This document shows, piece by piece, positions 1-6,326 of a DNA stretch of 8,748 nucleotides (the first letter of the stretch is position 1; every line of letters starts with the position of its first letter). The translations under genes were made by a program, and so were the position numbers. Source of the DNA: an uncultured Chloroflexota bacterium (GTDB lineage: Bacteria > Chloroflexota > Dehalococcoidia > Dehalococcoidales > RBG-16-60-22); NCBI GenBank assembly GCA_903915565.1, contig CAIWTG010000034.1, positions 1 to 8,748 on the forward strand, given 5' to 3'. Under the pieces are notes generated by a model that saw nothing but the letters and a program-made list of their open reading frames with translations, was not told where the DNA came from and did not search any database.

Positions 1-71
1 AGATGGAGAAGTATGCACCGTCATCTGCAAAAGATGACTCTACGAAAGAATATTACCAGAAGTATCACTAA
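1..71 (+). CDS. 3' tail of an unidentified gene (partial)
   Basis: An open frame enters from the left edge (bases 1-2 complete a codon) and ends at TAA 69-71. The visible C-terminus has 22 residues from an internal Met and is hydrophilic and Tyr/Lys-rich, ending in EYYQKYH. Such tails occur in, for example, FGGY sugar kinases, but this is too little to assign a family. Because the frame runs to the edge, the ATG at 3-5 is probably internal rather than a start. The gene converges on iorB, with 53 bases between the two stop codons. Confidence 0.4.
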   Translation, partial: MEKYAPSSAKDDSTKEYYQKYH

Positions 72-79
72 CAACCCAC

Positions 80-95
80 ACCGACGAAAGTCGGT
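80..95. terminator. Short GNRA-loop hairpin between convergent genes
   Basis: ACCGAC, loop GAAA, GTCGGT forms a perfect 6-bp stem closed by a stable GAAA tetraloop. It sits between the stop of the left-edge gene and the stop of iorB. No clear T-tract follows on either strand, so it is at best a weak, possibly bidirectional terminator or 3'-end stabiliser. Confidence 0.35.
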
Positions 96-124
96 ATCCA
101 GTTAGTTAGAATTTACGAGATTCC

Positions 125-751
125 CTACTTCGTTGCCCCGGCCAGCGCCTTCTTAACAAAGTCATACCCAAGGTCGAAGGCTTTAATGTTTATCTCCCCC
201 ACCTTGGCTTTAAAGCGCAACAAAATAGCCTCTTTAGCCGTCTCTTCTTTAACGGGCATCAGCCCCGTACCGAATAAAGCCCCCAGCATTACCACGTTGG
301 TCGCTTGTGCGCTACCTGCTTCTTTAGCCAGTCCGGAAGCATTGAGTGTAATAATACGGCTGGTGACCTTCTTCAGCTTTTCAATAATTTGCTCCTGTGT
401 GGGATAGCCGCTCTGCCCGAGGTACACTGTGTAGGGCATTACGGTTGTCGTATTAAGGACGACGACGGCGTCTTTAATTAGGTACTGGATATTTCTTAAA
501 GCCTCCGACGGCTCTACAGCGATAAGGACGTCTACCTTGCCTTCCGGGGTCATCGGCGCAATAACGTCCCCTCCCAGTCTCAAATTACTAAAGACCGAGC
601 CGCCCCGTTGCGCCATACCCAGAACCTCCGACCCTTTAACGGCTACGCCGTCCCTGACGGCTGCATTGCCCAGCAGTTCAGAGACCAGCACCACACCCTG
701 TCCGCCCGTTCCGCAAATAATAATGTTAATTTCTCTATTTTTCACAGTCAT
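125..751 (-). CDS. iorB: Indolepyruvate:ferredoxin oxidoreductase, beta subunit
   Basis: This 208-residue protein is the small subunit of the enzyme that oxidatively decarboxylates aryl pyruvates (indolepyruvate, phenylpyruvate) to acyl-CoA and passes electrons to ferredoxin in the cytoplasm. It has the pyruvate/ketoisovalerate oxidoreductase gamma-type fold. The glycine-rich GTGGQG is at residues 14-19, followed by the hallmark stretch E42-VLGMAQRGGSV, and the length is normal for IorB (about 190-210). The frame is open 30 codons further upstream, but that would run into iorA. ATG 751 is chosen because AGGAG lies 6 bases before it and the protein then begins just ahead of the conserved INIIICGTGGQG. 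It starts 1 base after the iorA stop, so the two are translationally linked and surely form one complex. Confidence 0.93.
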   Translation of the reverse strand: MTVKNREINIIICGTGGQGVVLVSELLGNAAVRDGVAVKGSEVLGMAQRGGSVFSNLRLGGDVIAPMTPEGKVDVLIAVEPSEALRNIQYLIKDAVVVLNTTTVMPYTVYLGQSGYPTQEQIIEKLKKVTSRIITLNASGLAKEAGSAQATNVVMLGALFGTGLMPVKEETAKEAILLRFKAKVGEINIKAFDLGYDFVKKALAGATK

Positions 752-752
752 G

Positions 753-3700
753 TTATTCTCCTGGTCCTTCCGGTGTCGGAAGGATTGCCTCAAATGGGCA
801 GACCTGCGCGCAGACGCCGCAGCCCGGGCACCCTGCCGCATCCACCGCTACTTTCCCGTTGCTGTCGGTTATCAATGCCGGGCAGGCTATCATGTTGATG
901 CATATCTTGCAGTCGCACTGGAGGCAGCGTTTAGCTTCTTGTACGGCCGTTTCTTTAGTCAGGCCGGTTTCTACCTCTTTAAAGTTGGCTTTGCGTTTTT
1001 CTACGGGTAAGGTCGGTACGGATGCGCGGGGCGCTTTAGCTACGTCCCAGGTATCTACAATCAGCTTGCTTTCAAAGATCTCTTCGCCTTCGCGTCCGGC
1101 GTTGATTGGTTCGCCCTTGAAGAATTTATCAATGGATTTGGCAGCTTTACGTCCCGCCGCCAGCGCCTGGATAACTGTTGCCGCACCGGTAACAACGTCG
1201 CCTCCGGCGAAGACGCCCTTAACGTTAGTTTCCAGGGTGATAGGGTCGGCTTTAACGTAGCCGCTGGATACCGCTTTAGCGGCAGCGCCGGCCATAAATT
1301 CCAAATCCGGCTCTTCGCCAACCGCGGCAATAATTAACCCGGTTTCAATAACGAATTCCGAGCCTTTGACAGGCACTGGACGGCGCCGACCACTGGCATC
1401 CGGCTCGCCGAGTTCCATTTTAACGCATTCCAGTCCGCTTACCTTGCCGCCGCTAACGACGACCTTGTTAGGACCGGATAACAGCGATAGTTTAACGCCT
1501 TCGTGTTCTGCCTCGTTGACTTCTTCAGCGATGGCGGGCATTTCAGCTCTGGACCGACGATAGGCGATGGTGACGTCTTTAAAGCCGAGGCGGACGCAGG
1601 TTCGGGCGCAGTCGATGGCCACGTTGCCGCCACCTACCACCACAACCTTGGCCTCCGGATTGATTTTTTCGCCGGTGTTGACCTTATATAAAAATTCCGT
1701 GCCGTCAATCACGCCCTTGGCATGCTCATTTTCAATGCCGAGGCTGCGTCCCTTATGCGCCCCAGCGGCGACAAAGATGGCGTTGTAGTCTTTTTGTAAA
1801 TTCTCGAAAGTGATATCTTTGCCCACGCGGGTGTTGAGCTTAATTTCTACGCCCATTTTTTTAATGATGTCCGCTTCTTTAGTGAGAATATCACGGGGGA
1901 GGCGGAACTCCGGGATGCCCACCGCCATCATGCCGCCCAATTTAGCGTTCGCTTCAAAAATGGTGACTTTATAACCGATTTTGCGCAAGTCGTAAGCCGC
2001 CATCATGCCGGCCGGCCCGCCGCCGACGATAGCCACTTTCTCTTTTTTGTCGGGTGCGACGGATAAATCGTCGGTGTATTTGCCAAAGTCGGCCGCCGCG
2101 CGCTTTAGGGCGTTGATGGAAATAGCCTCTTCAACCTCACTGCGTTTGCACTTGGTCTCACAGGGATGCGTGCAAATTCGCCCGATGATGCCGGGGAAGG
2201 GCAGGGACTTTTTAATCAAAGCCAAAGCCTCGTCGAACTTGCCTTTTTGAATCAAGCTGACGTAGCCGCGGATATCGATATGCAGCGGGCAGGTCGCCTG
2301 GCAGGCTGGCGGAGCGCCGGATAGGCACTTGGCCGGGTCGACGATGTAGGGTACGGTCTTTGCGCCGGTCTTGCGTTTTTCACGCTGTTCCAAAATATTA
2401 CAGATGCGCCGCGCCACGATGAGGGAAGGACCTTCAAACTTTATGGCTCTTTCCACAACGTCAATCAACTTGGGCAGGTCAAACGAGTCAACCACCTCGA
2501 CGAATTTAATGCCGCTCGCCCGCGCAATGTCCTCGATTTTTACGTTAATCGTGGGGTCGGGATTAGCGCCGGGGTGGGGTTGAAAACCCGTCATGCCGGT
2601 AGTCGAGTTATCCATGACAACCATCGTTAGGTTGGATTTAGTATAAACCGCGTTAATCATTGGTGGGATGCCGGAATGGAAAAACGTTGAATCGCCCAGA
2701 TGGGCAATAACCGGAACATCTAGTATATGGGCAAATCCGTTGCCTAAACCGAAAGCCCCACCCATGCAAATGGCAGTATCATCGGAACTCAGCGGCGGGT
2801 TAGCGGACAGAGCATAGCACCCGATGTCGCCTGTTTTAACCGGCTCTTTACCGATTGCCTGCTGGTACCGTCTGGCGGCGATGTTAATAGCATAAGCCGA
2901 TGCTCGGTGCGGGCATCCGGCACACATCGTCGGCGGGCGGAGCGGTAAAAGAGCGGCGGTTTCTTCTCTTAATTTATCAATCGCCGCAAAATCAACGGGC
3001 GGTTTAACTCCGGTTAATTTGCTTAAGGCCTCGGCAACCACTCTGCTCCCCAATTCCCCTGCCAGAGGTACAACGTCTTTGCCGTGGATTTTAATCATGA
3101 TGCCTGCCTGTTGGGCAATGACTTTGACCGAATCCTCAACAAAAGGCTCAAGCTCTTCGACTACCACCACCTCCGGCACGGACTTTAAGAATTGGAGCGT
3201 AAGCTTTTCCGGCATGGGGTACGGCGTGCCGATTTTTAAAATAGAAACTTTGTCTTCCAGCCCCAGCCACTGAATCGCCTCTAGGGCGTAGCCGTAAGAA
3301 ATCCCGCAGGTGATGACGCCCAGTTTCGCGCCTTTTTTAGTGTCAATATGGTTGTAAGGCAGGCTGTCAACCATTTCCTTAATTTTAGCCATGCGCTGAA
3401 TGACCAGCCGGCGGTTGATGCGGTAGTTGGCAGGGAGGCAGACGAGTTTGACCGGGTCTTTCACGAATTTTGCCTGCCGTTTATTCGACTCGATTCCACC
3501 GAGGACGACCTGGCTGCGCGCATGTCCGATGCGTGTAACCGACCGCAGCATAAAAATCTGCCCGAATTCCTCGGAAAGGCGGTAGGCGTCAACCATCATG
3601 TCCTTGGCTTCCTGCGCGGAGCAGGGTTCCAGCACTGGGATATACGCCTGTCGCGCCAGGTAGCGGTTATCCTGTTCGTTCTGGGAGCTCCATTGCCCCG

Positions 3701-4067
3701 GGTCGTCGGCGGAAATCATGACGAACCCGCCGCGGGCGCCCATGTAGGAGGCTGTCATTATGGGGTCGTGAGCGACGTTGGCGCCGACGTGCTTCATTAT
3801 AGATAGCGAGCGCAGGCCGCTGATGGACCCCGCCAGCGCAATTTCAAAAGCGACTTTTTCGTTAATAGACCACTCGGCGTACATGCCCGTGTTCTTCGAG
3901 TTGTTCACCAGCGTTTCAGAAATCTCGCTGGACGGTGTGCCGGGATAAGCGGCGACAACCTGGACGCCGGCTTCAATAGCCCCGCGGGCGATGGCTTCGT
4001 TGCCGAGCATGAACATCGTTACGCCGGGGGCATCCGATGTTAAAGTGACTTCAGCTACCTTGTTCAA
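753..4067 (-). CDS. iorA: Indolepyruvate:ferredoxin oxidoreductase alpha subunit fused to a GltD/NfnB-like FAD/NAD(P) oxidoreductase module
   Basis: The protein has 1104 residues, whereas ordinary IorA has about 600. Residues 1-570 are IorA: pyrimidine-type domain (GNEAIARGA from 22; AYPGTPSSEI from 40), CAGCPHR at 382-388, GDIGCYAL from 413, and the TPP motif GDSTFFHSG at 458-466 with DN at 486-487. Residues about 575-1050 are a complete glutamate-synthase-small-subunit-like module: cysteines 581, 589, 593, 632, 636 and 640 for N-terminal Fe-S clusters, FAD motif VGGGPAG from 681, NAD(P) motif VGGGNVA from 811, YRRSRAEMPA from 836, and the second FAD motif VFAGGDVVTGAATV from 952. Residues 1048-1091 return to the IorA C-terminal ferredoxin domain, ending CPGCGVCAQVCP. 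The role is oxidation of aryl-2-oxoacids with CoA; the extra module implies electron exchange with NAD(P)H (inference). The start is TTG 4067, with AGGAGG 6 bases before it. It is followed directly by iorB. Confidence 0.92.
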   Translation of the reverse strand: MNKVAEVTLTSDAPGVTMFMLGNEAIARGAIEAGVQVVAAYPGTPSSEISETLVNNSKNTGMYAEWSINEKVAFEIALAGSISGLRSLSIMKHVGANVAHDPIMTASYMGARGGFVMISADDPGQWSSQNEQDNRYLARQAYIPVLEPCSAQEAKDMMVDAYRLSEEFGQIFMLRSVTRIGHARSQVVLGGIESNKRQAKFVKDPVKLVCLPANYRINRRLVIQRMAKIKEMVDSLPYNHIDTKKGAKLGVITCGISYGYALEAIQWLGLEDKVSILKIGTPYPMPEKLTLQFLKSVPEVVVVEELEPFVEDSVKVIAQQAGIMIKIHGKDVVPLAGELGSRVVAEALSKLTGVKPPVDFAAIDKLREETAALLPLRPPTMCAGCPHRASAYAINIAARRYQQAIGKEPVKTGDIGCYALSANPPLSSDDTAICMGGAFGLGNGFAHILDVPVIAHLGDSTFFHSGIPPMINAVYTKSNLTMVVMDNSTTGMTGFQPHPGANPDPTINVKIEDIARASGIKFVEVVDSFDLPKLIDVVERAIKFEGPSLIVARRICNILEQREKRKTGAKTVPYIVDPAKCLSGAPPACQATCPLHIDIRGYVSLIQKGKFDEALALIKKSLPFPGIIGRICTHPCETKCKRSEVEEAISINALKRAAADFGKYTDDLSVAPDKKEKVAIVGGGPAGMMAAYDLRKIGYKVTIFEANAKLGGMMAVGIPEFRLPRDILTKEADIIKKMGVEIKLNTRVGKDITFENLQKDYNAIFVAAGAHKGRSLGIENEHAKGVIDGTEFLYKVNTGEKINPEAKVVVVGGGNVAIDCARTCVRLGFKDVTIAYRRSRAEMPAIAEEVNEAEHEGVKLSLLSGPNKVVVSGGKVSGLECVKMELGEPDASGRRRPVPVKGSEFVIETGLIIAAVGEEPDLEFMAGAAAKAVSSGYVKADPITLETNVKGVFAGGDVVTGAATVIQALAAGRKAAKSIDKFFKGEPINAGREGEEIFESKLIVDTWDVAKAPRASVPTLPVEKRKANFKEVETGLTKETAVQEAKRCLQCDCKICINMIACPALITDSNGKVAVDAAGCPGCGVCAQVCPFEAILPTPEGPGE
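758..762 (-). promoter_or_regulatory. Ribosome binding site of iorB
   Basis: AGGAG on the minus strand, 6 bases before the ATG at 751, lies inside the last codons of iorA. It decides the iorB start and rules out the longer upstream frame. Confidence 0.75.
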
Positions 4068-4090
4068 GACAGTCCTCCTGACCGAAGCAT
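4064..4090 (-). CDS. Possible 8-codon leader ORF overlapping the iorA start
   Basis: ATG at 4090-4088 opens a frame reading MLRSGGLS, ending in TGA at 4066-4064. The stop overlaps the iorA TTG start as TTGA. GGAG at 4100-4097 lies 6 bases before the ATG, a normal ribosome binding site spacing. The two Gly codons are the AGGAGG site of iorA read in another frame. A ribosome finishing here would sit on the iorA start, suggesting termination-reinitiation coupling. The peptide contains no Trp, Phe or Tyr, so amino-acid attenuation is unlikely. It could be chance. Confidence 0.3.
   Translation of the reverse strand: MLRSGGLS
4074..4079 (-). promoter_or_regulatory. Ribosome binding site of iorA
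   Basis: A perfect AGGAGG on the minus strand, 6 bases before TTG at 4067, supports this non-ATG start. The resulting N-terminus reaches the conserved GNEAIARGA within 22 residues, as is usual for IorA. Confidence 0.8.
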
Positions 4091-4160
4091 GGATTACTCC
4101 ACACTAATGTAATTAATTGAAGGGGATTTTTGGAATATAATTAACGTTCTTTCACTATAT

Positions 4161-4190
4161 ATTTTACACGCAGTTGCGTGCGGTTGGCAA
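4161..4190 (-). promoter_or_regulatory. Predicted sigma-70-type promoter of iorAB
   Basis: On the minus strand, TTGCCA (4190-4185) and TAAAAT (4166-4161) are separated by 18 bases. Initiation near 4154 would give a leader of about 86 bases before iorA. The 170-base gap after the alcohol dehydrogenase gene is AT-rich and gives room for an independent transcription unit. Confidence 0.5.
4167..4180. promoter_or_regulatory. Palindrome in the iorAB promoter spacer (possible operator)
   Basis: CACGCA-GT-TGCGTG is a perfect 6-2-6 inverted repeat filling most of the spacer between the predicted -35 and -10 boxes. A 2-base centre is too tight for an RNA hairpin loop but is typical of a protein-binding dyad. 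No regulator gene is in the window. Confidence 0.4.
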
Positions 4191-4237
4191 ACGTAATTAC
4201 TCCAAAAGAGTGCGGTTTTTACTGCCGGGCGGTAACC

Positions 4238-5335
4238 TTAAAACATAATCACGTTGCGTATCACGTCGCCTTTTTCCGATGAAACCAGCGCTTCGTTGAT
4301 TTTATCAAAGGTGTAATGTCCGGAGACCAGCTCGTCCAGCTTGAGCCGCCCTGCTTTATAGAGCTCAATCAAACGCGCGATGTCGATGCGCAGCTTTACC
4401 GCCCCCATCGCACTGCCGGTTAGCCGCTTACCCCCCATAAAGTCCAGCGGTGTCCAATCGGTCATTTTTTCGCCGTGCCCGTGCCCGATAATATTTACTA
4501 AGCCGTCGCGCGCAGCCATCATAAAGCCCATGCGCAGTATCTCTATCCCTGCCACCGCGACGATAACGTAATCCGCGCCCCGCCCGTAAGTAATGTCGAA
4601 AATCGCTTTGATGGGGTCTTTTTCCGCCTTGGGGTTAACCGTGTGCGTCGCCCCGAAGATTTTGGCATTGGCCAGCTTATTGTCTTTGACGTCAACGCCA
4701 ATAATGGGATAGGCGCCAATATACTTCGCCCCTTGTATCGCATTGAGGCCCACGCCCCCGCAGCCAACCACCGCTACGCTGCTGTTGGCCGTTACCTTGG
4801 CCCGGTATAATATCGCCCCGAAACCGGAAATTACGCCGCAAGCCAGGAGGCAAGCCCTATCCTCCGGCATATCATCGGGTACTTTAACCAGGTTAACTTC
4901 TGGAATAGTGGCATATTCCGCAAAGCCGGCTACGGCGCCGGCGTACTGCGTCAAGCGCTGTCCTTTTTTATTGACGAATTTCCCCACCTTATAAAGAGCT
5001 AGCTTGTTGGTCGTGCACTGGCTGGAAAGCCCCATGCGGCAATAGTAACACTGCCCGCAGCCCTCCGGTATAATGCTGGCGATGACCTTATCGCCCTTTT
5101 TAACGTAAATGACTCCCTCCCCCACTTCCTCCACAAAACCGCATATCTCATGCCCGGCTATTGCCGGCAGTTTAATATCGCCGTGCTCGCCCTTCATGGC
5201 GTGGATATCGCTGTGGCAGATGGCGCACGCCGCCATTTTTATCATAACCTCGCCCTTTCCCGGCGGGTCTAACTCTAATTCTTCCATCACCAGAGGCTGG
5301 TTTAATTCATACATAACGGCTGCTTTAACTTTCAT
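4238..5335 (-). CDS. Zinc-dependent medium-chain alcohol dehydrogenase
   Basis: This 365-residue cytoplasmic enzyme interconverts an alcohol and its aldehyde or ketone with NAD(H). Catalytic zinc ligands are visible: C40 (CAICHSD), H62-E63 (AGHE) and C166 (LLACG). The structural zinc lobe has C93, C96, C99 and C107 (GCGQCYYC from 92). The coenzyme motif GCGGVG is at 191-196, with D215 at the end of the second strand, favouring NAD over NADP. Length and layout are those of the standard zinc MDR family; the substrate cannot be read from sequence. ATG 5335 is preceded by a G-rich AAGGGGG ribosome binding site. It is divergent from the ferredoxin-cupin pair and lies upstream, on the same strand, of iorAB; the 170-base gap and separate promoter argue against one operon. 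Confidence 0.93.
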   Translation of the reverse strand: MKVKAAVMYELNQPLVMEELELDPPGKGEVMIKMAACAICHSDIHAMKGEHGDIKLPAIAGHEICGFVEEVGEGVIYVKKGDKVIASIIPEGCGQCYYCRMGLSSQCTTNKLALYKVGKFVNKKGQRLTQYAGAVAGFAEYATIPEVNLVKVPDDMPEDRACLLACGVISGFGAILYRAKVTANSSVAVVGCGGVGLNAIQGAKYIGAYPIIGVDVKDNKLANAKIFGATHTVNPKAEKDPIKAIFDITYGRGADYVIVAVAGIEILRMGFMMAARDGLVNIIGHGHGEKMTDWTPLDFMGGKRLTGSAMGAVKLRIDIARLIELYKAGRLKLDELVSGHYTFDKINEALVSSEKGDVIRNVIMF

Positions 5336-5364
5336 AAATGCCCCCTTTTTATAAACTTACCGTT

Positions 5365-5394
5365 AGTCTATCTATTTGGGTTGGCGAATGTCAA
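5365..5394 (-). promoter_or_regulatory. Predicted promoter of the alcohol dehydrogenase gene
   Basis: On the minus strand, a consensus TTGACA (5394-5389) is followed after 18 bases by TAGACT (5370-5365, 4 of 6 to consensus). The expected start near 5358 gives a leader of about 22 bases. Confidence 0.55.
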
Positions 5395-5405
5395 ACTTCA
5401 CCCAT

Positions 5406-5434
5406 TTGATTATTCGTCCGTTTAAATGTAAACT
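5406..5434 (+). promoter_or_regulatory. Predicted promoter of the ferredoxin-cupin pair
   Basis: TTGATT (5406-5411), a 17-base spacer and TAAACT (5429-5434) precede the ferredoxin start by about 30 bases. Its -35 box lies only 11 bases from the -35 box of the divergent dehydrogenase promoter, so the two polymerase sites face away from each other back to back. Confidence 0.5.
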
Positions 5435-5442
5435 AAAGTTTA
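5429..5442. promoter_or_regulatory. Palindrome over the ferredoxin -10 box (possible operator)
   Basis: TAAACT-AA-AGTTTA is a perfect 6-2-6 inverted repeat whose left arm is the predicted -10 box and whose right arm covers the expected transcription start. A bound repressor here would block initiation. AT-rich palindromes also arise by chance. Confidence 0.35.
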
Positions 5443-5453
5443 ATTGTGAGTCT

Positions 5454-5458
5454 GGAGG
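5454..5458 (+). promoter_or_regulatory. Ribosome binding site of the ferredoxin gene
   Basis: GGAGG lies 5 bases before ATG 5464. It decides against the in-frame GTG at 5446, which lies only 12 bases after the predicted -10 box and would place this site inside the coding region. Confidence 0.75.
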
Positions 5459-5463
5459 GACAA

Positions 5464-5679
5464 ATGGTATACAAAATAAACCCAGAAAAATGCCTCAAAT
5501 GCGGGCTGTGCGTGACGCAGGACTGCCCGGAAAAAGCCTTCGTCGTTGTGGATAAAGCGACGGAAAACGACGGTCTGACACTGTATACGGTAAAAATAGA
5601 CGAGCACAAGTGCACCAGTTGCGATACCTGTTTTTCCCACGAATGGTGGTGCCCGGCTAAAGCGATAGTAAAAGGATAG
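5464..5679 (+). CDS. Small 2[4Fe-4S] ferredoxin with extended second cluster loop
   Basis: This 71-residue soluble low-potential electron carrier has two cluster motifs. The first is C10-x2-C13-x2-C16-x4-C21-P and the second is C50-x2-C53-x2-C56-x6-C63-P. The two halves are separated by a 28-residue link rather than the compact clostridial layout. The second motif carries an aromatic and acidic insertion, HEWWCP, in place of the usual three residues before the last Cys, which may tune the potential or mark a partner surface (inference). The start is ATG 5464, chosen by its ribosome binding site. The stop overlaps the ribosome binding site of the cupin gene, 9 bases from its ATG, so the two are almost certainly co-translated and functionally linked. 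Partners could be the divergent dehydrogenase or the ior enzyme, but the sequence does not show which. Confidence 0.88.
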   Translation: MVYKINPEKCLKCGLCVTQDCPEKAFVVVDKATENDGLTLYTVKIDEHKCTSCDTCFSHEWWCPAKAIVKG

Positions 5680-5682
5680 GTG
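5678..5682 (+). promoter_or_regulatory. Ribosome binding site of the cupin gene
   Basis: AGGTG, 6 bases before ATG 5689, overlaps the ferredoxin stop codon. It favours ATG 5689 over the in-frame GTG at 5680, which would itself lie within this site. Confidence 0.55.
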
Positions 5683-5688
5683 AAACTT

Positions 5689-6177
5689 ATGAAATACAGT
5701 CAGTACTTCCTCCACGAATTGCCGGAGGAGCAGCGCAAAAAGGGCTTCGGGCGCATGCCCTCGATGGTGGCTTATACCGATAATGACATTATCGCGGGCA
5801 GCAAATACTTTTCCGTCATGCTTATGGGCGAGGAGGCGACCAAGGTCGCCGGGCATGGACCCCATATTCATCAGGACCCGGAGCTGTTGGTAGCTTTAGG
5901 CACCGACCCCGCCAACCCCCAGGATTTGGGAGCGGATATGGAAATGTGCATGGGCCCGGAGTTGGAAAGCCACATCATTACCGTCTCCACGATGATATGG
6001 ATACCGGCGAAATTCGTCCACGCCCCCTTCCGTATCCTTAAAGTGCGGCGGCCCTTCCTCTTTATCCAGTGCCAGTACGCCCCCAAGCTCACCGAAACGT
6101 CGCTGAAAAAGCTGGTTTCCGAGGAAATGCGCGACAAAATGATATTTATCAACGCCGACGGCAAACAAAAGGACTAG
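5689..6177 (+). CDS. Small cupin-domain protein of unknown function
   Basis: This 162-residue soluble protein has no signal peptide or membrane segment. A single cupin barrel is suggested by motif 1, GHGPHIHQDPELLVALG at 55-71 (H59, H61 and E65 as metal ligands), and motif 2, IPAKFVHAPF at 105-114 (H111). These give the standard 3-His/1-Glu metal site. Between them is a relatively long, acidic and Met-rich stretch including DMEMCMGPE, 83-91. A hydrophobic strand, FLFIQCQYAP, follows and the C-terminal tail is charged. I do not recognise a named enzyme family. It directly follows the ferredoxin gene (9 bases from stop to ATG), suggesting a joint role, perhaps sensing or processing a small organic acid or aldehyde. 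That is inference only. Confidence 0.8.
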   Translation: MKYSQYFLHELPEEQRKKGFGRMPSMVAYTDNDIIAGSKYFSVMLMGEEATKVAGHGPHIHQDPELLVALGTDPANPQDLGADMEMCMGPELESHIITVSTMIWIPAKFVHAPFRILKVRRPFLFIQCQYAPKLTETSLKKLVSEEMRDKMIFINADGKQKD

Positions 6178-6213
6178 TATAAACGTTATAAATATTGGGC
6201 ACGTTAGCTTCTA

Positions 6214-6243
6214 TTGATTTTATACAAGTTTAAGTGCTACTAT
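6214..6243 (+). promoter_or_regulatory. Weak candidate promoter for the coiled-coil gene
   Basis: TTGATT (6214-6219), an 18-base spacer and TACTAT (6238-6243, 4 of 6) lie in the AT-rich gap after the cupin gene. The implied leader is about 77 bases. It conflicts with the candidate terminator just downstream at 6252-6280, so at most one of the two is likely to act as named. Confidence 0.25.
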
Positions 6244-6251
6244 TAAACGAA

Positions 6252-6280
6252 CCAGTCAAGTTAAGCTGGATTTGTTTTAT
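6252..6280 (+). terminator. Weak candidate terminator after the cupin gene
   Basis: CCAGT (6252-6256) can pair with GCTGG (6265-6269) using one G-T pair around an 8-base loop, and is followed by ATTTGTTTTAT. The stem is short and the T-tract interrupted, so termination would be inefficient. Confidence 0.25.
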
Positions 6281-6326
6281 TGATATTTGTACTAGCCTGT
6301 GAGGAAAGTTTAAAAGAGGAGGCAGT

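Noticed and set aside
752..841. 30-codon N-terminal extension of iorB
   Set aside because: It overlaps the conserved iorA ferredoxin domain in another frame, and a good ribosome binding site precedes ATG 751.
537..1010. 157-codon plus-strand frame opposite iorA/iorB
   Set aside because: It is antisense to two well-conserved coding regions, with low-complexity Ser/Pro/Arg-rich translation and no motif or ribosome binding site.
3348..3806. 152-codon plus-strand frame opposite iorA
   Set aside because: It lies wholly inside the conserved IorA N-terminal domain on the other strand and has no recognisable domain; it is a shadow frame.
4219..4235. Hairpin just after the alcohol dehydrogenase stop
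   Set aside because: A 7-bp stem with one G-T pair is possible, but on the minus strand it is followed by AAAACCGC rather than a T-tract, so a terminator call is not supported.
5446..5463. Upstream GTG start for the ferredoxin
   Set aside because: It would put the ribosome binding site inside the gene and start almost at the predicted transcription start; ATG 5464 is better placed.
5440..5871. 143-codon minus-strand frame opposite the ferredoxin and cupin genes
   Set aside because: The plus strand here has clear Fe-S and cupin motifs with ribosome binding sites; the antisense translation shows none.
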